In this document: positions 1 to 6,655 of the stretch, piece after piece
Layout of the letters: every line of letters starts with the position of its first letter
Position numbering within the stretch: the stretch's first letter is position 1
From: a bacterium HR32
Lineage (GTDB): Bacteria; Sysuimicrobiota; Sysuimicrobiia; Sysuimicrobiales; Sysuimicrobiaceae
Assembly: GCA_002898935.1 (NCBI GenBank)
Contig: BEII01000007.1
Coordinates: 1 to 14,114, forward strand
DNA length: 14,114 bases
Reading direction: 5' to 3'
Program-made: the position numbers and the translations under genes
The notes under the pieces: generated by a model
The model's input: the letters and a program-made list of their open reading frames with translations, nothing else
Database searches by the model: none
What the model was told of the DNA's origin: nothing

Positions 1-259
1 CTCCACCGTGTGTTTCCGGTACTCGCCGCCCGGTACGCCTGAGGAGGAGTTGGACCGCCGCAACGCGGGACTCCTGGAGGCCGTGAACGCCAGCGGCGAG
101 GCGTACCTGTCCCACACGGTACTCCGGGGCCGCTACACCCTGCGCCTGGCGGTGGGCAACCTGCGGACCCAGCGGCGGCACGTGGCCCGGTGCTGGGAGC
201 TGTTGCAGTCGCACGCGCGCAAGCGAGGACCGCGGGAGGAAGTGCCGTGGGAGAGTTGA
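1..259 (+). CDS. PLP-dependent (aromatic-L-amino-acid type) decarboxylase, C-terminal fragment
   Basis: Only the last 85 or so residues lie in the window; the open frame enters from the left edge (codons from base 2), so the GTG at base 8 is internal, not a start. The fragment begins STVCFRYSP and continues into EAVNASGEAYLSHT and LRGRYTLRLAVGNLRTQ. This matches the C-terminal small domain of group II PLP decarboxylases, the family of aromatic-L-amino-acid, tyrosine and tryptophan decarboxylases. The PLP lysine and active site lie upstream, so substrate cannot be read here. The family decarboxylates aromatic amino acids in the cytoplasm, but in many bacteria of this kind the annotation is generic. 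The stop overlaps the start of the next gene by 13 bases, suggesting co-transcription. The family call is firm; substrate is unknown. Confidence 0.85.
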   Translation, partial: STVCFRYSPPGTPEEELDRRNAGLLEAVNASGEAYLSHTVLRGRYTLRLAVGNLRTQRRHVARCWELLQSHARKRGPREEVPWES

Positions 260-693
260 GGTGGCTGGACTGGGTCCTGGGAGGCTCGGTGGCGCTGCTG
301 GCCGTGTGCCTGGCGGCGGTCACCAGGAAGGTGGACCGCGTGGCGCGCGCCGGCCGGGGCGCGACAGGAGGCGGGTCGGCCGAGTACGAGCAGGCCCTGG
401 CGCGGCTCCGGGCGGACACCGACCGGACTTTGGGGGACCTGGCGCAAGTTCAGGAGGCGCTGGCCCGGTGTGTGCAGCGCGTGGGTCTTGTGCGCTACGA
501 CGCCTTCGAGGGCTCCGGAGGCCGCCTGTCCTTCAGCCTGGCCCTCCTGGACGGCCACGGGGACGGTGTGGTGCTGAGCGTGCTCGCGGGCCGCGACGGC
601 TCGTACGCGTACGCGAAGGCGCTGAGGGACGGCGTCCCCTCCCACCCGCTGTCCGAGGAGGAGAAGCAGGCGATCTCGGCGGCGATGGCGTAG
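247..693 (+). CDS. DUF4446 family protein
   Basis: A 148-residue protein. I chose GTG 247 because GGGAGGA (234-240) sits six bases upstream and because the protein then opens directly into a membrane segment (WVLGGSVALLAVCLAAV, residues 8-24). The segment is followed by a basic stretch (TRKVDRVARAGRG), a helical region likely to form a coiled coil (EYEQALARLRADTDRTLGDLAQVQEALARC, about residues 46-75), and the family signature: VGLVRYDAFEGSGGRLSFSL, then LLDGHGDGVVLSVLAGRDGS and PLSEEEKQAI near the end. This is the DUF4446 layout known from Firmicutes and relatives: one membrane anchor with a soluble domain inside. The function of the family is unknown; it is often found near chromosome-partition genes in Firmicutes, but no parA/parB is visible here. 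It overlaps the decarboxylase by 13 bases. Confidence 0.88.
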   Translation: MGELRWLDWVLGGSVALLAVCLAAVTRKVDRVARAGRGATGGGSAEYEQALARLRADTDRTLGDLAQVQEALARCVQRVGLVRYDAFEGSGGRLSFSLALLDGHGDGVVLSVLAGRDGSYAYAKALRDGVPSHPLSEEEKQAISAAMA

Positions 694-731
694 CCGGTGA
701 AACAGACCCGGGTCCGCGGGGGCGGTGGGGC

Positions 732-1388
732 GTGTTCCGGGACCGGCAGCAGGCGGGGAGGCGGTTGGCCGAGAGGCTGGAGGGCCGGCCGGGCGTGGGC
801 TGGCTGGTGCTCGGGATCCCGCGCGGCGGGGTGGTCGTAGCCGCCGAGGTCGCACGGCGGCTGGGTGCAGAACTGGACATCACGGTGCCCCGCAAGTTGC
901 GGGCACCCCACAACCCGGAGCTCGCCATCGGCGCGGTGGCAGAGGACGGGAGCGTGTACCTGGACGAGCGGGCCCTGAGCGCCCTGCGGGTCCCGGCGGA
1001 GTACCTGCAGGAGGAGGTGCGCGAGCAGCTCCGGGAGATCGAGCGCCGCCGGACCGCCTACCGGGGCGACCGTCCGCCCCCGGAGCTCGGCGGCCGCACG
1101 GTTGTGCTGGTGGACGACGGGATCGCCACCGGGTCCACCATGATCGCCGCGGTGCGATCCCTGCGGTCCCGAGGCGCGGGAGAGGTGGTGGTGGCAGTGC
1201 CCGTGGCCCCGCCGGAAGCGGTGCGGCGGCTCCGCCAGGAAGGCTGCGAGGTGGTCTGCGTGCACGAGGACCCGCTGTTCGTGGCCGTGGGCCAGTTCTA
1301 CGACGACTTCACGCAGGTGTCGGACGAGGAAGTCCGGGCGATCCTGCAGGCGTTCTGGCGACAGCAGGAGGGCGGCGGTGGAGCGTGA
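732..1388 (+). CDS. Phosphoribosyltransferase (COG1926-type)
   Basis: A 218-residue cytoplasmic protein. GTG 732 gives the usual family opening (MFRDRQQAGRRLAERL); the region upstream in this frame is non-coding-like, and the SD is weak (GGTGGGG just upstream). The PRPP-binding loop is clear: VVLVDDGIATGSTM, with V127-D128-D129-G130 through T136. An N-terminal VLGIPRGGVVVAAEVARRL segment and PRKLRAPHNPELAIGAVAEDG, which follows it, are also typical of this group. The C-terminal HEDPLFVAVGQFYDDFTQVSDEEV is a recurrent signature of these predicted PRTases. The true base or acceptor substrate is not established for the family, and some relatives are fused to hydrolases. The gene overlaps the following gcvT fusion by 11 bases (1378-1388), so it is probably translationally coupled with the glycine cleavage genes, which would make it part of the same operon. 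Confidence 0.87.
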   Translation: MFRDRQQAGRRLAERLEGRPGVGWLVLGIPRGGVVVAAEVARRLGAELDITVPRKLRAPHNPELAIGAVAEDGSVYLDERALSALRVPAEYLQEEVREQLREIERRRTAYRGDRPPPELGGRTVVLVDDGIATGSTMIAAVRSLRSRGAGEVVVAVPVAPPEAVRRLRQEGCEVVCVHEDPLFVAVGQFYDDFTQVSDEEVRAILQAFWRQQEGGGGA

Positions 1389-2958
1389 CGACGTCCTGGA
1401 GCGGCTGCGCGAGGCCGCGGCAGAACTCGAGCACTTGGTCCAGCACCTGCCCGAGCGCCTGCTGTCGGAGAGGCTCGAGCGGTGGACCCCGAGGGACGTG
1501 GTCGCCCACCTGGTGGGCTGGAACCACGCAGCCGTTCGCGGCCTCGGGGAGCTCCTGCAGGGCCAGACGCCCTTTTACCTGCAGCAGGCGGACGACGACT
1601 ACCGGACGCTGAACGCCGAGTCGGTGGGGCGTTGGGGAGGCCAGGAGCGCGGGCAGCTGCTTGCGGAGTTCCGCGCGTCCGCGCAGGCCCTGCTCCGAAC
1701 CCTGGAGTCCTTGCCCGAGGAAGCCTGGGCCCGGGACTTCGGTGTGCGGTTCCGGGGGGAGGTCTTGACGGTGCGCGACATCGCGGTGGCGCTCGTGCAG
1801 GACTGCGTGTCGCATACCGAGCGCCTGCGGGCCTGGACCGCGTCCCGCGGGGCTCAGGTCGCCCGCACCCGACCCCTGCGGACAGCCCTGCACCGGCGGC
1901 ACCAGGAGACGGGCGCGCGCATGGTCCCCTTCGCGGGCTGGGAGATGCCGCTGCAGTACAGCGGGATCGTGGCAGAGCACCGGGCGGTGAGGACCTCCGC
2001 GGGCCTCTTCGACGTGTCCCACATGGGCGAGGTGCGGCTGGACGGCCCCGGTGCGATCGAGACGCTGGACCGGGTGCTGTGCAACGATCCCAGGCGCCTT
2101 GAGGTGGGTCAGGCCCTCTACACCCCCCTGTGCAACGAGGCGGGCGGGGTGCTGGACGACCTGGTGGCGTGCCGGCTCGGTGAGCACCGCTTCCTGCTGG
2201 TCGTGAACGCCGCCCGCCGGGAGTCGGACGCGCAGTGGCTGCGTGACCACGCCCAGGGCTGCCGGGTGCGGGACGTTTCGTTCTTCACCTCCCTGTTGGC
2301 CCTGCAGGGCCCGCGCGCGCAGGAGCTGTTGGGGCGGCTGGTGGACGCGGACCTCGGGACCCTGGGCAGGTTCCGGGTGCTGCGGTCGGTCCGGGTGGCC
2401 GGGGTACGGGCCGTCGTGTCCCGCACGGGGTACACGGGCGAGGACGGGTTCGAGATCCTCACCGCCTGGCAGGACGCCCTGCCCGTGTGGGACGCCCTGG
2501 TGGCGCTGGGGGCCACGCCCTGCGGGCTCGGCGCCCGCGACACCCTGCGGCTGGAGGCCGGCTACCTCCTGTACGGAGCGGACCTGGACGAGACCACCAC
2601 GCCCTGGGAAGCCGGGTTGGGGTGGACGGTGAAGCTCGACGGCCGGACCTTCGTGGGCGCAGACGCCCTGCGGCGTCAGAGGCAGGAGGGCGTGCGGCGC
2701 CGGCTGTGCGGCCTCGTGCTGGAGGGCCGGGCCATCGCCCGGTCCGGTAGCCCGGTCCGGCACGGCGGGCGGCCGGTGGGCACCGTGACCAGCGGGACCT
2801 TCGGGCCGTGGGTGGAGCGCAGCATCGCCCTCGCCTACGTGCCCCCAGACGTCGCCACGGTAGGGACCCGGTTGGAGGTCGAGGTGCGCGGGCGTCCGGT
2901 GCCCGCGGAGGTGGTGCGCCTCCCCTTCTACCGGAGGCCCGCAACGGATCCGGTATAG
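1378..2958 (+). CDS. gcvT: DinB/ClbS-DfsB-like domain fused to aminomethyltransferase (glycine cleavage T-protein)
   Basis: A 526-residue frame with two parts. Residues 1-155 resemble DinB/DUF1706 (ClbS/DfsB) four-helix proteins: ERWTPRDVVAHLVGWNHAAV with H44, LAEFRASAQALLRTLESLPEEAW in the middle, and a last helix VRDIAVALVQDCVSHTERLRAW with H146. From about residue 163 a complete T-protein of 364 residues follows: TRPLRTALHRRHQETGARMV, FAGWEMPLQY, FDVSHMGEV, GGVLDDLV (D260/D261, the region of the catalytic aspartate), VVNAARRESD, TGYTGEDGFEI and ETTTPWEAGLGWTVKLD. T-protein transfers the methylene group from the aminomethyl-lipoyl arm of H-protein to tetrahydrofolate, releasing ammonia. It lies directly upstream of gcvH. 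No stop separates the halves, and free-standing T-proteins normally start near residue 163. An internal GTG at 1807, with AGGA four bases upstream, could make a separate T-protein. The T-protein call is firm; the DinB-like call is good. Confidence 0.9.
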   Translation: MERDDVLERLREAAAELEHLVQHLPERLLSERLERWTPRDVVAHLVGWNHAAVRGLGELLQGQTPFYLQQADDDYRTLNAESVGRWGGQERGQLLAEFRASAQALLRTLESLPEEAWARDFGVRFRGEVLTVRDIAVALVQDCVSHTERLRAWTASRGAQVARTRPLRTALHRRHQETGARMVPFAGWEMPLQYSGIVAEHRAVRTSAGLFDVSHMGEVRLDGPGAIETLDRVLCNDPRRLEVGQALYTPLCNEAGGVLDDLVACRLGEHRFLLVVNAARRESDAQWLRDHAQGCRVRDVSFFTSLLALQGPRAQELLGRLVDADLGTLGRFRVLRSVRVAGVRAVVSRTGYTGEDGFEILTAWQDALPVWDALVALGATPCGLGARDTLRLEAGYLLYGADLDETTTPWEAGLGWTVKLDGRTFVGADALRRQRQEGVRRRLCGLVLEGRAIARSGSPVRHGGRPVGTVTSGTFGPWVERSIALAYVPPDVATVGTRLEVEVRGRPVPAEVVRLPFYRRPATDPV

Positions 2959-2986
2959 TTGGGGTTGTGACCACAGGAGGCGAAGC

Positions 2987-3367
2987 GTGTACCCCGAGGA
3001 CTACCGGTACAGCACCGAGCACGAGTGGGCGAAGCGAGAGGACGGGCGGGTGCGGGTGGGCATCACCCGGTTCGCAGCCGACCGCCTCACGGACGTGGTG
3101 TACGTGGAGCTGCCCGCGGTGGGCACCCAGGTCCAGTTCATGCAGCCGTTCGGCGTGGTGGAGTCGGTGAAGGCCGCCAGCGACCTGTATGCGCCGGTGT
3201 CCGGCCGTGTGGTGGAGGTCAACGAACGGCTGCGGGAACACCCGGAGCTGGTGAACGAAGACCCGCACGGGCAGGGCTGGATGATCGTGGTGGAGGCGGA
3301 GGACCCCTCGGAGCTCGAGCGCCTCCTGGACGCAGACGCGTACCGCCGGCACATCGGGGAGGCCTGA
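2987..3367 (+). CDS. gcvH: Glycine cleavage system H protein
   Basis: A 126-residue lipoyl carrier. GTG 2987 is chosen for the AGGAGG at 2975-2980, six bases upstream, and because it gives the standard N-terminus (YPEDYRYSTEHEWA). The lipoyl-attachment site is in FGVVESVKAASDLYAPVSG, with lysine K62 in the ES-V-K-A context typical of the family. The C-terminus NEDPHGQGWMIVVEAEDPSE is also standard. The protein shuttles the aminomethyl group from P-protein to T-protein and is reoxidised by dihydrolipoamide dehydrogenase, which is not in this window. It sits 28 bases after gcvT and its stop is directly followed by the gcvPA start (TGA then GTG), so the genes are almost certainly one transcript. 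Length and motifs are complete. Confidence 0.97.
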   Translation: MYPEDYRYSTEHEWAKREDGRVRVGITRFAADRLTDVVYVELPAVGTQVQFMQPFGVVESVKAASDLYAPVSGRVVEVNERLREHPELVNEDPHGQGWMIVVEAEDPSELERLLDADAYRRHIGEA

Positions 3368-4741
3368 GTGCGCTACGTCCCCACCACCCCCGCGGAGCGA
3401 GAGGCGATGCTGCGGGCCATCGGGGTGCGGTCTGTGGACGACCTGTTCGCGGACGTCCCGGAGCGCGTCCGTCTGCGGCGTCCCCTGCGGCTGCGGCCGG
3501 CGCTGAGCGACCCGGAGCTCCTGCGCTATCTGGCCGAGCTGGCAGAGCGCAACGGCCACGCCGACCGCCTGCGGTGCTTCGTGGGTGCGGGTGCCTACGA
3601 CCACTTCGTCCCGCCCGCGGTGTGGCAGCTCGCTGGCCGCGGGGAGTTCCTCACCGCCTACACCCCCTACCAGGCGGAGCTCATGCAGGGCGAGCTGCAG
3701 GCTGCGTACGAGTACCAGACCATGGTGTGCGAGCTGCTGGGCATGGAGGTGGCGAACGCCTCCATGTACGACGGTGCCTCGGCCCTGGGGGAGGCCGTGG
3801 TCATGGCCCGCGACCTGACCCGCCGGGACCGGGTGGTGGTGAGCCAGGCGGTGCACCCCGAGTACCGGCAGGTGCTGCGGACGTACACGGAGCCCCTCGG
3901 GGTCCGGGTGGCAGAGCTCCGATCCGAGGGCGGCGTGACGCCACCGGAGGCCGGGGCGGTGGACGGCCGGATCGCGGCGGTGGTGGTGCAGCACCCGAAC
4001 TTCTTCGGCTGCCTGGAGGACTTGCGCGGGTGGGCCGAGATCGCCCACCGGGCGGGCGCGCTGCTGGTGGTGGCGTGCGCGGATCCCCTGGCGTTCGGGC
4101 TGCTCGCGCCCCCGGGCGAGCTGGGCGCGGACATCGTGGCCGCAGAGGACCAGCCGCTCGGGAACCCGCTGAACTTCGGGGGTCCCTTCCTCGGCATCAT
4201 CGCGACGCGCGAGGCGTTCGTGCGGCGCATGCCGGGCCGCCTGGTGGGTGCCACGGTGGACAGCCGCGGCCGCAGGGGCTTCGTCCTGACCCTGCAGACC
4301 CGGGAGCAGCACATCCGGCGGGAGAAGGCCACGAGCAACATCTGCACCAACGAGGCCCTCAACGCCCTGGCTGCGGCCATCTACCTGAGCCTGCTGGGTC
4401 CTGAGGGCGTGCGGCGCGTGGCGGAGCTGTGCGTGCGCAAGGCTGCGTACCTCAAGTCCCTGCTCGCGGCCCTCCCGGGCTTCGAGTTGGCGTTTGCGGC
4501 GCCCACGTTCCACGAGTTCGTGGTACGGACCCCGCGCCCCGCCTCCGCGGTGGTGCGGACCATGGCCCGGGAGGGGTTCCTGGCGGGGCTCCCCCTGGGG
4601 CGCTTCTACCGGGGGATGCGGGACGGGCTGCTCGTGTGCGTGACGGAGACCCGCACCCGGGAGGAGATGGACGAGTTCGTGGAGGTCCTGGGCCGCGTGG
4701 CCGCGCCGCGGCTGCGCGCGGTGGGAGGACGGACGCGGTGA
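3368..4741 (+). CDS. gcvPA: Glycine dehydrogenase (decarboxylating) subunit 1
   Basis: A 457-residue protein, the usual length of the alpha subunit of split P-protein. GTG 3368 follows the gcvH stop without a gap and gives MRYVPTTPAEREAMLRAIGV, the typical opening. Recognisable stretches are FVGAGAYDHFVPPAVWQLAGRG, then LTAYTPYQAELMQGELQAAYEYQT, ELLGMEVANASMYDGASALGEA and, later, QTREQHIRREKATSNICTNEAL. The subunit has the fold of PLP enzymes but not the PLP lysine, which is in subunit 2; together they decarboxylate glycine and load the aminomethyl group on GcvH. The two-subunit form is common in Gram-positive bacteria, Thermus, Thermotoga and archaea, in contrast to the single-chain enzyme of enterobacteria. 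It overlaps gcvPB by 4 bases (GTGA, 4738-4741). Confidence 0.96.
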   Translation: MRYVPTTPAEREAMLRAIGVRSVDDLFADVPERVRLRRPLRLRPALSDPELLRYLAELAERNGHADRLRCFVGAGAYDHFVPPAVWQLAGRGEFLTAYTPYQAELMQGELQAAYEYQTMVCELLGMEVANASMYDGASALGEAVVMARDLTRRDRVVVSQAVHPEYRQVLRTYTEPLGVRVAELRSEGGVTPPEAGAVDGRIAAVVVQHPNFFGCLEDLRGWAEIAHRAGALLVVACADPLAFGLLAPPGELGADIVAAEDQPLGNPLNFGGPFLGIIATREAFVRRMPGRLVGATVDSRGRRGFVLTLQTREQHIRREKATSNICTNEALNALAAAIYLSLLGPEGVRRVAELCVRKAAYLKSLLAALPGFELAFAAPTFHEFVVRTPRPASAVVRTMAREGFLAGLPLGRFYRGMRDGLLVCVTETRTREEMDEFVEVLGRVAAPRLRAVGGRTR

Positions 4742-6195
4742 CGGACTTCCCGCTGATCTTCGAACGCAGCGTTCCGGGCCGGCGCGGCCACGGGTTGCCC
4801 GAACCGGACGTCCCGGACCGCCCCCTGGAGGAGCTCGTGCCGCCGCAAGCGCTGCGCACCCGCCTCCCGCACCTGCCGGAGGTCAGCGAGCTGGACGTGG
4901 TCCGGCACTACACCGGTCTCAGCCACCGCAACTTCTCGATCGACGAGGGGTTCTACCCGCTGGGTTCGTGCACCATGAAGTACAACCCCAAGCTCCACGA
5001 GGAGGCCGCGCGGCTTCCCGGATTCGCACGCCTGCACCCGTACACCCCCGAGGAGTGGGCTCAGGGGGCCCTGCGCCTCCTGTGGGAGCTGGGCGAGGAG
5101 CTGCGGGAGCTCGCGGGCATGGACGCGGTGACCTTCCAGCCCGCAGCGGGCGCGCACGGGGAACTCGTGGGCCTGCTCATGGTCCGGGCGTACTTCGCGT
5201 CTCGGGGCGAACGGCGCACCCGGGTGATCGTGCCCGACTCCGCCCACGGCACGAATCCGGCCACGGCGGCCATGGTCGGATACGAGGTGGTCACGGTGCG
5301 CTCCGACCCTCGGGGCAACCTCGACCTGGCGGCTCTGGAGGCGGTGCTGGACGAGCGCGCCGCGGCCTTGATGCTGACCAACCCCAACACCCTGGGCCTG
5401 TTTGAGGAGCAGGTGGACCGGATCGCCGAGCGGGTGCACGCGGTGGGAGCCCAGATGTACCTGGACGGGGCCAACTTCAACGCCATGGTGGGGGTCACCC
5501 GGCCGGGGGACCAGGGCTTTGACGTCATGCACATGAACCTGCACAAGACGTTCTCCACCCCCCACGGCGGCGGCGGCCCCGGGGCGTGCGCGGTGGCCGT
5601 GAAGTCGCACCTGGAACCCTTCCTCCCGGTACCGGTGGTGGTGCGAGAGGGGGAGCGGTACCGGCTGGACTTCGACCGGCCGCAGTCCGTGGGCCGCGTG
5701 CGGGCCTTCTACGGGAACTTCGCGAACCTGGTGCGCGCGTATGCGTACGTCCGGTCCCTGGGCGCCGAGGGACTCCGGGCGGTGGCAGAACACGCCGTCC
5801 TGCACGCCAACTACCTGCGGGTGCGGCTCGCCCCCTACTACGAGATCCCCTACGACCGGATCTGCAAACACGAGTTCGTAGCCTCTGGGATCCGTCAGAA
5901 GCGACGGGACGGGGTGTCCACGAAGGACATCGCCAAGCGGCTGTTGGACTACGGCTTCCACGCGCCCACGGTGTACTTCCCCCTGATCGTCGAGGAGGCC
6001 ATCATGATCGAGCCCACCGAGACGGAGAGCCTGCAGACCCTTGAGGCCTTCGTGGAGGCCATGGTTGCTATCGACCGGGAGTGCCGGGAGGACCCCGAGA
6101 GGGTGCGAACCGCGCCCCACACCACCCCCGTAGGCCGACTGGACGAAGTGCGCGCGGCCCGCCAGCCCGACCTGCGCTGGAAGCCCAAAGGTTAA
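4738..6195 (+). CDS. gcvPB: Glycine dehydrogenase (decarboxylating) subunit 2
   Basis: A 485-residue PLP-binding subunit. GTG 4738 is chosen because it makes the GTGA overlap with gcvPA, has GGGAGGA (4722-4728) upstream, and gives TDFPLIFERSVPGRRGHGLP, the standard family start. The PLP lysine is K270 in MHMNLHKTFSTPHGGGGPG. Other family stretches are DEGFYPLGSCTMKYNPK, then VTFQPAAGAHGELVG, PDSAHGTNPATAAMVGYEVV and LTNPNTLGLFEE. It forms the active glycine decarboxylase with GcvPA. This is the last gene of the left-hand plus-strand run; a 58-base gap with a LacI-type operator separates it from the next unit. No obvious strong terminator follows it. Confidence 0.97.
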   Translation: MTDFPLIFERSVPGRRGHGLPEPDVPDRPLEELVPPQALRTRLPHLPEVSELDVVRHYTGLSHRNFSIDEGFYPLGSCTMKYNPKLHEEAARLPGFARLHPYTPEEWAQGALRLLWELGEELRELAGMDAVTFQPAAGAHGELVGLLMVRAYFASRGERRTRVIVPDSAHGTNPATAAMVGYEVVTVRSDPRGNLDLAALEAVLDERAAALMLTNPNTLGLFEEQVDRIAERVHAVGAQMYLDGANFNAMVGVTRPGDQGFDVMHMNLHKTFSTPHGGGGPGACAVAVKSHLEPFLPVPVVVREGERYRLDFDRPQSVGRVRAFYGNFANLVRAYAYVRSLGAEGLRAVAEHAVLHANYLRVRLAPYYEIPYDRICKHEFVASGIRQKRRDGVSTKDIAKRLLDYGFHAPTVYFPLIVEEAIMIEPTETESLQTLEAFVEAMVAIDRECREDPERVRTAPHTTPVGRLDEVRAARQPDLRWKPKG

Positions 6196-6233
6196 CTCCC
6201 AGCCCGTTGCAGCAGGAGTCAGCCGCCGGGTTG

Positions 6234-6249
6234 TAGAAAGCGTTTTCTA
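6234..6249. promoter_or_regulatory. LacI-family operator, site A (upstream of the cupin/transporter unit)
   Basis: The 16-mer TAGAAAGCGTTTTCTA is an inverted repeat with six perfectly paired outer bases on each side and a central CG flanked by A and T runs. This is the general form of LacI-family operators (compare CcpA/GalR-type AARCGYTT). It is an AT-rich island in a region above 65% GC, and it lies four bases before the GTG of the first gene of the transporter unit. Related 16-mers occur at the starts of the two divergent units near 12.83-12.93 kb, next to a lacI-type gene. That this protein binds here is inferred. Confidence 0.75.
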
Positions 6250-6253
6250 GAAG

Positions 6254-6655
6254 GTGAGGCGCTTGGGAGCCAAGGCGCAGGTGATCCGGATCCCGGACCT
6301 GGAAGGGTGGGAGTTCCCCGCGGGGCGCCGGACGCGGGTGTTTGCCGGCGTGGCGGGGCTCCCTACCCGCGGCTTCGTCATGGGGCACAGCCAGGTGTAC
6401 CCCGGGGGTGGAATCCCCCGGCACGCGCACGAGAACGAGGAGGTGTACGTGCTGCTCCGGGGCCGGGCCCGGATGGTGGTGGGGGACGAGACGCTCGACC
6501 TCTCGGAGGGAGATGCGGTGTACCTGCCACCCCACGTGCCCCACGAGCTGACCAACCCGGGGCCTGAGGACGCGTTGGTCCTGTTCGTGTACGCACCGGC
6601 CACGATGGTGTCCCACTGGATCGAGGAACGAGGGGAAGGAGGGGGTACAGGATGA
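6254..6655 (+). CDS. Small cupin-domain protein
   Basis: A 133-residue single-domain cupin. Motif 1 is GIPRHAHENEEVYVLLRG with likely metal ligands H57, H59 and E63; motif 2 is GDAVYLPPHVPHELTNPG with H97. No signal peptide or membrane segment is seen. Such cupins can be isomerases, lyases, oxygenases or ligand sensors, and this one has no feature that decides between them. Its place as first gene of a transporter unit, joined to tctC by an ATGA overlap (6652-6655), suggests a role with the same substrate, such as isomerising or sensing a sugar acid. The start is uncertain: GTG 6254 lies four bases from operator site A and lacks a normal SD. TTG 6263, with AAGGTGAGG just upstream, and GTG 6281, with GGGAG 11 bases upstream, are alternatives, and all keep the cupin domain intact. 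Confidence 0.88.
   Translation: MRRLGAKAQVIRIPDLEGWEFPAGRRTRVFAGVAGLPTRGFVMGHSQVYPGGGIPRHAHENEEVYVLLRGRARMVVGDETLDLSEGDAVYLPPHVPHELTNPGPEDALVLFVYAPATMVSHWIEERGEGGGTG

Noticed and set aside
1800..1870. Frameshift or missing stop between the DinB-like part and GcvT as a sequencing error
   Set aside because: The frame, codon use and both domain ends are intact with a short plausible linker, so a real fusion is the simpler reading; still listed as the main way the finding could fail.
2954..2959. TATAGT before gcvH as a -10 box of an internal promoter
   Set aside because: No -35-like sequence lies 16-18 bases upstream and there is no extended -10; it coincides with the gcvT stop codon. Probably chance.
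2966..2975. TGTGACCACA palindrome between gcvT and gcvH
   Set aside because: Only a 10-base near-palindrome with no second copy and no CRP/FNR-like spacing; not enough for a site.
1309..4513. Very long antisense open frames opposite gcvT, gcvH and gcvPA
   Set aside because: They are expected in high-GC DNA, show no family motifs, and lie against genes with clear conserved domains on the plus strand.
6200..6233. Possible hairpin CAGCCCG / CGGGTTG after gcvPB as a terminator
   Set aside because: The stem is 7 bases with a wobble and a loop of 20 bases, and no clean U tract follows (the next T run belongs to operator A). Too weak to call.
6245..6252. TTCTAGAA perfect palindrome
   Set aside because: An 8-base palindrome created by the operator's right arm plus GAA; no independent evidence of function.
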